From the NCBI GenBank assembly GCA_017504735.1, contig JAFVQP010000065.1:1-12724 (forward strand): a stretch of DNA of 12,724 bases, given 5' to 3'. Position numbers and translations under genes: made by a program. Positions 7,801-12,724 of the stretch are shown piece after piece. Within the stretch, counting starts at the first letter, position 1. Every line of letters starts with the position of its first letter. This stretch comes from Clostridia bacterium. GTDB lineage: Bacteria; Bacillota_A; Clostridia; Christensenellales; Borkfalkiaceae. The notes beneath the pieces were generated by a model. That model saw only the letters and a program-made list of their open reading frames with translations. It ran no database searches and was not told the origin of the DNA.

Positions 7801-8769
7801 TTATGCTTCCTCCCCATAATAAACCCATTTTTTACTGGTTTTGAAAAGGACCGCCGTCATAAGCGCAATAATCAAGAACAGTATCCACGACAACGCGCAA
7901 GCTATACTCATACCATTTTCTACTGCGCCGAATGCATTGTTATATATGTAAACAACGATGAAATTCAGTTTAGCCTCACCCTCATAACGAGAATACAAAG
8001 GATAAATGTTGGTGAACGCCTGAATACCGCCGATCATACTGGTAACAATGACGTAGAACATCATGGAAGTGGACATGGGGATTGTAATCTTGAAAGTCTT
8101 ATGAAAATAATTCGCCCCGTCAAGATCCGCGGACTCGTATAGTTCCTTAGGGATATTCTGCATCTGCGATAGCCACATGATCGCCGTACCGCCCCAAGTA
8201 AACACGTTAATGATCAACAACGTAGGCAATACGGTATTGGAATCGGAATAGAACGGGAATGAAAGCCCGAAAATATCGAGCAAAGCATTCAAGTATCCCC
8301 CGCGATCGTCCGTCATATTCGCCCAAAGCATCGTACCCGCAACTGCAGGGATTAAGTTCGGTAAATAATAAAGAATACGGAAACCCTGAATACCCTTTGT
8401 TTTCTGATTCAAGAAGAGCGCTACTGCATACGAGCCAAGGATCTGCAGCCCCAAGCTGATGATCGTAAAGCCGAACGTAACCCCAATCGAGCTGATAAAC
8501 GTATCCCAAATCCCGTCAGGTTCGGCCGTAAAAATTAGGGAAAAATTATTAAACGTAAAACCGCCGTATTTATCATCGCCGCGTTGCGTCGGATCGTAAC
8601 TGCGAAAAGCGAACGAAAGGGACGTGGTCATAGGAAGTATTGTAAAAATGATAATACCAATGAGTACGGGTAAAACATAAAGCCAACACGGCGCGTTTTT
8701 CTTTAAAAAGCGCGCAACCTTGTCTTCTTCTCTACCTGTTACGCCCGAAGGTGTGAATTCTTTGTTCAT
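7801..8769 (-). CDS. CUT1 sugar ABC transporter permease, MalF/UgpA type
   Basis: A 322-residue inner-membrane permease. After a roughly 25-residue charged cytoplasmic tail come hydrophobic segments near 28-48, 95-120, 132-150, 180-200, 236-256 and 286-309. The EAA loop is at about 211-232, with the usual E-A-A read here as E-S-A-D-L-D-G-A-N, followed by I-T-I-P. This form, with a longer N-terminus and a first-position permease, fits the MalF/UgpA partner. The ribosome binding site AAGGAG overlaps the TAA stop of the binding-protein gene, so translation is probably coupled. It pairs with the MalG-type permease immediately after it. No ATP-binding subunit is encoded anywhere in the window. Confidence 0.93.
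   Translation of the reverse strand: MNKEFTPSGVTGREEDKVARFLKKNAPCWLYVLPVLIGIIIFTILPMTTSLSFAFRSYDPTQRGDDKYGGFTFNNFSLIFTAEPDGIWDTFISSIGVTFGFTIISLGLQILGSYAVALFLNQKTKGIQGFRILYYLPNLIPAVAGTMLWANMTDDRGGYLNALLDIFGLSFPFYSDSNTVLPTLLIINVFTWGGTAIMWLSQMQNIPKELYESADLDGANYFHKTFKITIPMSTSMMFYVIVTSMIGGIQAFTNIYPLYSRYEGEAKLNFIVVYIYNNAFGAVENGMSIACALSWILFLIIALMTAVLFKTSKKWVYYGEEA
7809..7813 (-). promoter_or_regulatory. Ribosome binding site that fixes the second permease start
   Basis: GGAGG within GGGGAGGAA lies 9 bases before the ATG at 7799. The alternative ATG at 7817 overlaps this element and has only a weak TGGG-type sequence ahead of it. This supports starting the protein at M-E-V-T-I rather than six residues earlier. 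Confidence 0.7.
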
Positions 8770-8780
8770 TCGATTGCTCC

Positions 8781-10400
8781 TTATTTGTTAAATCCACGAA
8801 GATAATCTTGAGGTTTCGTTGCTGCGTAGTTCGAATTCGTCTTGCTGATCAAGGCATCCAAGCTGCCGCCTGCATTATAATCCGCTCTTTGGAAGTTTTG
8901 GAAGAACGTCTGAATGGTATCTCTGAATTTAATTCTATACGTTGCTTGATAAATATTGAACCAGTCTTGTTTCAATTCATCACCCGCAACCCAAGCATCT
9001 TGATTCATATGTTCTAACCCTTCCATTTTGCGCCAAGCGGGGGTTACGCCGCCGTTGGTTTCCGCGCTATACAGCGATTTCAAAACAGGAATATTACTAC
9101 CCGTCTCTCCCGCTACTTCTTGTCCGTCATGTGTAATGATGAATTTAATGAAATCCCAACAAATATCCGCATAGGATCTATAATTGCCTTTTACAGTGAC
9201 GCCCTTTCCTTCATAGATATTGTTAATAGCATACCCAGAACAACCTGCCGCAATCTTATCGGTCGGAATTGACAATGCCTGCAAAGGAATCCTGTTATAC
9301 TTTTCAACGTAATCTTTTTGTTGCTGTTTCAAGTTGTTGATCGCAGTTACCATAATAGGTCTAGAAACGATCTTCATGAAAGTATTGTTGTTGATAAACG
9401 CTGTATCTTCCAATTCACTGTAATATACATTTTTGCCTTCAATGTAGCTATGTAACGTCTCTAAAGTCTCTTTACTGCTTTCAAGATTCAACGTACCGTC
9501 AGCATTTACAATCCCTTCTACGCCCATAGCCGTAAGGATCGTGGTATAACAAGGTTCCCAAGAAAGTTTCATATCTAACACGGTACGGTTTTCCCAGGTT
9601 GCTTTCATCTTTTGCCCTTTCGTACCCAAGCTCGTCGCATAATCAACGATATAACGGATTCTTTCCGCTGCCGTCTGTGAAAAATCAGTAAGGTCTTTCA
9701 ATTCGTCCCAGTTTTCACCGCCGACGATTGCTTCCAATCTTGCCGTGGTAGAAACGTAGTCCTGAGGCATTTCTTTAACATTATTTTGCGCCTTGTAATA
9801 CTCCTCGTAATCAGCATCTAAATCGTCAAACAAACCTAAGTTGCACAAAATTGTAGGTTTGTTATAATCTCTGGGAGCAAAATACAAACCATATTCCGAG
9901 TGATTGTTATAACTCTCCAACCCATCGGAGTCCAAATCTAAATCATCGCTTCTAAAGTTACCCTTATAGTTTTTGGTCGGTTTGAAATGACCGTTAAACG
10001 ATGCGGTATCCAACATGGATTCGTAGTACAGGCTATAATCGGTTTCCTCGCTCCTTTCGTAAAAAGGACGAAGATCGGTATAATAGTGCTGCCATCTCGC
10101 ATGGGTCGTATCCGATGTCCAAATAATATGAGGCGTTTCGTCAGGGTCACTCTCTTCCAACTCAGAGATTCCGTTCATATATGATTCATATCCAGAAACC
10201 GAAAACGTTTCAATGTTAATAACAACGTCGGGATTTTCCTTTTGATATGCCTCAATCAACGACTTCATTACGCCCTCTTCAGATGCTTCCTTTTGACATG
10301 CAACAGTGATCTCGTAATAATCTTTCTCTTTTTCATTGCAGCTAGCGAATGCAAGAGCAGCCATTAATATGCTCATAGCAATAAAACCGATTTTTTTCAT
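8781..10400 (-). CDS. Sugar-binding lipoprotein of the ABC importer (CUT1 extracellular solute-binding protein)
   Basis: A 539-residue extracellular binding protein expected to be anchored to the membrane outer face and to deliver oligosaccharide to the two permeases. The N-terminus M-K-K plus a hydrophobic core (4-18) ends in A-F-A-S-C, putting the lipidated cysteine at residue 21. After it come a charged linker and an opening strand (I-T-V-A at 31-34) with Y-Q-K-E-N-P-D-V-V (52-60), a common pattern in family 1 binding proteins. It is longer than typical 400-450 residue members. An acidic stretch S-D-D-L-D-L-D-S-D-G at 151-160 resembles a calcium-binding loop and may belong to an insertion. 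AAGGAAGG sits 7 bases before the ATG. Placement directly before both permeases supports the role. Ligand not determinable from sequence; the neighbours suggest mannose- and fucose-containing glycans. Confidence 0.93.
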   Translation of the reverse strand: MKKIGFIAMSILMAALAFASCNEKEKDYYEITVACQKEASEEGVMKSLIEAYQKENPDVVINIETFSVSGYESYMNGISELEESDPDETPHIIWTSDTTHARWQHYYTDLRPFYERSEETDYSLYYESMLDTASFNGHFKPTKNYKGNFRSDDLDLDSDGLESYNNHSEYGLYFAPRDYNKPTILCNLGLFDDLDADYEEYYKAQNNVKEMPQDYVSTTARLEAIVGGENWDELKDLTDFSQTAAERIRYIVDYATSLGTKGQKMKATWENRTVLDMKLSWEPCYTTILTAMGVEGIVNADGTLNLESSKETLETLHSYIEGKNVYYSELEDTAFINNNTFMKIVSRPIMVTAINNLKQQQKDYVEKYNRIPLQALSIPTDKIAAGCSGYAINNIYEGKGVTVKGNYRSYADICWDFIKFIITHDGQEVAGETGSNIPVLKSLYSAETNGGVTPAWRKMEGLEHMNQDAWVAGDELKQDWFNIYQATYRIKFRDTIQTFFQNFQRADYNAGGSLDALISKTNSNYAATKPQDYLRGFNK

Positions 10401-10426
10401 AATTTTTCCTTCCTTATTTTATTTTC

Positions 10427-12724
10427 TTACTTTATTTCAACCGTCACCGAACGCAAAGGTACGTTGATTGTTACTTTGCCGTCTTCTACGGTATAGTTAC
10501 CCCATTCTCTTCCGTTAACGTAAACGATAGGCGTATCGTTAGGAGCATTTAACGTTACCTGCACTAAGATACCGCTTGCATCCCCTCTTACAGAGTCGAT
10601 TCTGACCGAATTTTCAAACATCGTCAAATCATATTTTACTCCGTTGTAAGAGAGATTTTCCATCCCCCAATAATCCAAAGCATTCGGGAGCGAAGGCGTA
10701 ATCTTCAACGTGTCACCGTTTACAGTATCAATGCCGAAGAAACCATAGGGAATCGCAGAAAGCATCAAGAAAGATTCTAGGAACTCCCCATCGATACCCA
10801 TAACGCCGTTCGGGCCTTCACTTCTTTCCTGCGTGCCCTTGATACCGTTCTGCAAAGCGTAATAATCACCTTTACCGTCCCCGTCTGCGTCCCACTGTGC
10901 TTCTTCATAATAATCCCAGTAGAACCTATCAGGATTTTTGTTGAAATTCTTACTCTTTGCATAGTAATCGTAGATATCCATATACCAGTCTTTGATGGCC
11001 GACAATCTCGAATATGCATCATCTGCGCCGTACGCGCTGACTCTACCCATCAAATCGAAGAAACTGGTGTACATGATTGCCCCGCCGTTTTGCACCTGCG
11101 TTTTCCCATACTTACATTCGGGATTTTGATAGGAACCGTTAAAGATACTCAAATCATATTGATCTTCTGCGGCATAGGTATTTACTCGGGGGGCAAACTC
11201 GAAGAAATAGATATCTTCCCCTTGAGAACCGTGTTTGTCCATTTCTACGATACGCTTACCGCTGATCCAATCCATAATGGACTTGGTTTGCGCTTCGTTG
11301 GCAATGCCGTAATAGATCGCCTCCATATTCCACATGGTATAACCGTAATCGTACCATTTTTCGTCCGCCTCGGAGTATCCGCCTACAAATCTGCCTGTTT
11401 CTTCGTTCCAAAAGCCCATCTTATCCTCTTCATTGATCGGCTGTTGAAGAGCTGTTAAAACGTCGCTTGCAATCTTCGATAGATCCTCTGCCGTGTAGGA
11501 ATATTCTGAAACTCCGTGCTGAAAGTTTCTATCCGCCGTCTTTACGCTTGCCGCGTCTTTATCCACGTTAATACCGTTCCGCGCAAGGATATTTTCTAAA
11601 TATGCCAGATCTTTCAAGGCTTTGTAGAAATACATATTCGACTGGAAATCATATCTCGTCATGAAAGAAATATCCCAGTAGCCGTTGGAAAGCGTCATGG
11701 CTACGCGTTCGTATTTATCAAACGAAGTATTATCCGAATCATGCCCGACCAAATACGATTGATCGTTTAAATGACGGTCCTCATCATACATTTGCATATA
11801 GAAATTAATCGCTTTGCGGGCTTTTGTGATATTCGCCTTTAAAAACTCAATATCCCCTGTATAATCGTAGTCTTGACGCAAGGAAGAGATAAAGATTGAA
11901 TTATTATTCACGTGGCGGGTATCAAACGTAGAACGAACGTAGTTGAGCGCAAATCTACCGCTGAGCGTTGTTCCTTCCTTCGCTTTAATCTCTACGCGGA
12001 TCTGATTGATCCAAGAATTGAGTTCTTTATCGGAATTCCACGTTTCTTCTGCATACATGGGCAAAAATTCAATGTGTTCGTATGCAGGCGTATATTCGTA
12101 ATTGATGAATGCCTTTTCGTTGACGGATACACTGTACCAAACGTCGGGATCTTCCGTTGTATAATACACGATGATATCCTCAATGTTTTGACAATCCGCC
12201 GTATACATTCTGATATCCAATTCCAACAGCGGACTGTAATACGCCAAGGTATAATCACTTAGAGGAGAAGTAAATTCAACGCTGCTTACTTCGCTCACAT
12301 TTGTTTCGTAAAGCCCAGCGTTTAAATGCGCTTCTTCATTGTCATAATAGTTTTCCCCGTCACTGCAACGGCTGGACCATGCGTTTTCTGTCGAAGTACC
12401 GTTAAAATCCCAACTGGTACTAAGATCCACGTTATACGAAGTCGGGAAAGGCCAACCCATTCTGTGCTCGCCCGTGTTCGTTGTGGACAACGCGTCGCGC
12501 ACGGCGTCCGTTTCTTGCCATACGTACCCATAATCATCGACGGGAATATTCTCTAAGATATTGCGAATCCCTGCAATTCGGTCGGTTTCATAGCCGTCAT
12601 AACTGTTATACCAGTAATACGACATGGAATTCCATTCCTGCCAGAAGAACTGCTTTGCATTTACCCCAGCCGTGATACTGTTTACCTTTTGGTCGCGTCC
12701 GTTTTCGTCAATATAGCCCGAATG
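10427..12724 (-). CDS. Six-hairpin (alpha/alpha)6-barrel glycosidase-like protein (N-terminus beyond window)
   Basis: The frame stays open through the right edge (33 further codons before the first visible ATG at 12625, with no ribosome binding site evident there). 765 residues are visible and the true start is outside. Numbering from the first visible codon, a beta-rich region (about 60-265) leads into T-R-H-V-N-N-N-S (269-276). A helical barrel follows with S-N-G-Y-W-D (346-351), Q-N-G-G-A-x-M-Y (545-552) and D-G-E-F-L-E-S (645-651), patterns seen at barrel loops of glycosidases and phosphorylases in the six-hairpin superfamily. The C-terminal ~95 residues, beginning L-K-I-T-P-S-L-P, form the usual beta-sandwich cap. 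A D-A-D-G-D-G-K-G-D stretch (612-620) looks like a calcium loop. I cannot assign a GH family or substrate. Only 26 bases separate it from the binding-protein gene, so it is probably in the same operon. Whether it is exported depends on the missing N-terminus. Confidence 0.85.
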   Translation of the reverse strand, partial: HSGYIDENGRDQKVNSITAGVNAKQFFWQEWNSMSYYWYNSYDGYETDRIAGIRNILENIPVDDYGYVWQETDAVRDALSTTNTGEHRMGWPFPTSYNVDLSTSWDFNGTSTENAWSSRCSDGENYYDNEEAHLNAGLYETNVSEVSSVEFTSPLSDYTLAYYSPLLELDIRMYTADCQNIEDIIVYYTTEDPDVWYSVSVNEKAFINYEYTPAYEHIEFLPMYAEETWNSDKELNSWINQIRVEIKAKEGTTLSGRFALNYVRSTFDTRHVNNNSIFISSLRQDYDYTGDIEFLKANITKARKAINFYMQMYDEDRHLNDQSYLVGHDSDNTSFDKYERVAMTLSNGYWDISFMTRYDFQSNMYFYKALKDLAYLENILARNGINVDKDAASVKTADRNFQHGVSEYSYTAEDLSKIASDVLTALQQPINEEDKMGFWNEETGRFVGGYSEADEKWYDYGYTMWNMEAIYYGIANEAQTKSIMDWISGKRIVEMDKHGSQGEDIYFFEFAPRVNTYAAEDQYDLSIFNGSYQNPECKYGKTQVQNGGAIMYTSFFDLMGRVSAYGADDAYSRLSAIKDWYMDIYDYYAKSKNFNKNPDRFYWDYYEEAQWDADGDGKGDYYALQNGIKGTQERSEGPNGVMGIDGEFLESFLMLSAIPYGFFGIDTVNGDTLKITPSLPNALDYWGMENLSYNGVKYDLTMFENSVRIDSVRGDASGILVQVTLNAPNDTPIVYVNGREWGNYTVEDGKVTINVPLRSVTVEIK

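Noticed and set aside
10401..10426. Separate promoter for the ABC transporter genes
   Set aside because: The 26-base gap is too short for a promoter of its own and contains only the ribosome binding site; a promoter inside the upstream gene was not evident.
1..12724. CRISPR arrays, tRNA or rRNA genes, insertion sequences, integrase genes or phage genes
   Set aside because: No short spaced direct repeats, structural RNA motifs, transposase or integrase signatures were seen. Nearly all of the window is accounted for by sugar-utilisation genes and the surface protein.

Overview
The window is a carbohydrate-utilisation locus. Every gene I can support lies on the minus strand, so gene order runs from the right edge to the left edge. 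Strong AGGAG/GGAGG ribosome binding sites, a CUT1-type ABC sugar importer with a lipoprotein binding protein and no ATPase gene beside it, moderate-to-low GC, a consensus housekeeping promoter, and a secreted protein ending in a Listeria/Bacteroides-repeat-like module all suggest a Gram-positive gut-type Bacillota (Clostridia) genome. That placement is inference; no rRNA or taxonomic marker is present.

Right to left the layout is as follows. (1) 12724-10427 is a large six-hairpin ((alpha/alpha)6-barrel) glycosidase-like protein whose N-terminus lies beyond the right edge. (2) 10400-8781 is a sugar-binding lipoprotein, 8769-7801 a MalF/UgpA-type permease, and 7799-6930 a MalG/UgpE-type permease. 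(3) 6916-5960 is a GH29 alpha-L-fucosidase reduced to its catalytic barrel, 5894-3849 a GH92 alpha-mannosidase, and 3852-1465 a GH38 alpha-mannosidase. Gaps are 1-65 bases or short overlaps, each gene I checked has a Shine-Dalgarno sequence, and I see no internal terminator, so these seven genes look like one transcription unit. (4) After a 162-base gap with a consensus promoter comes a separate secreted or surface protein (1302-1). It is open to the left edge and carries two copies of a domain I do not recognise, followed by an InlB-B/Flg_new-like module.

The three enzymes with visible N-termini have no signal peptide, while the binding protein is an exported lipoprotein. The simplest reading is that fucosylated and mannose-rich oligosaccharides, such as N-glycan fragments, are captured outside, imported intact, and trimmed in the cytoplasm by a fucosidase and two mechanistically different alpha-mannosidases. 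The importer's ATPase must come from elsewhere, as is common for CUT1 importers that share an MsmX-type ATPase. The substrate is inferred from enzyme families, not shown directly. Two annotated starts are better moved to downstream ATGs (GH92 and the second permease) on ribosome-binding-site spacing.
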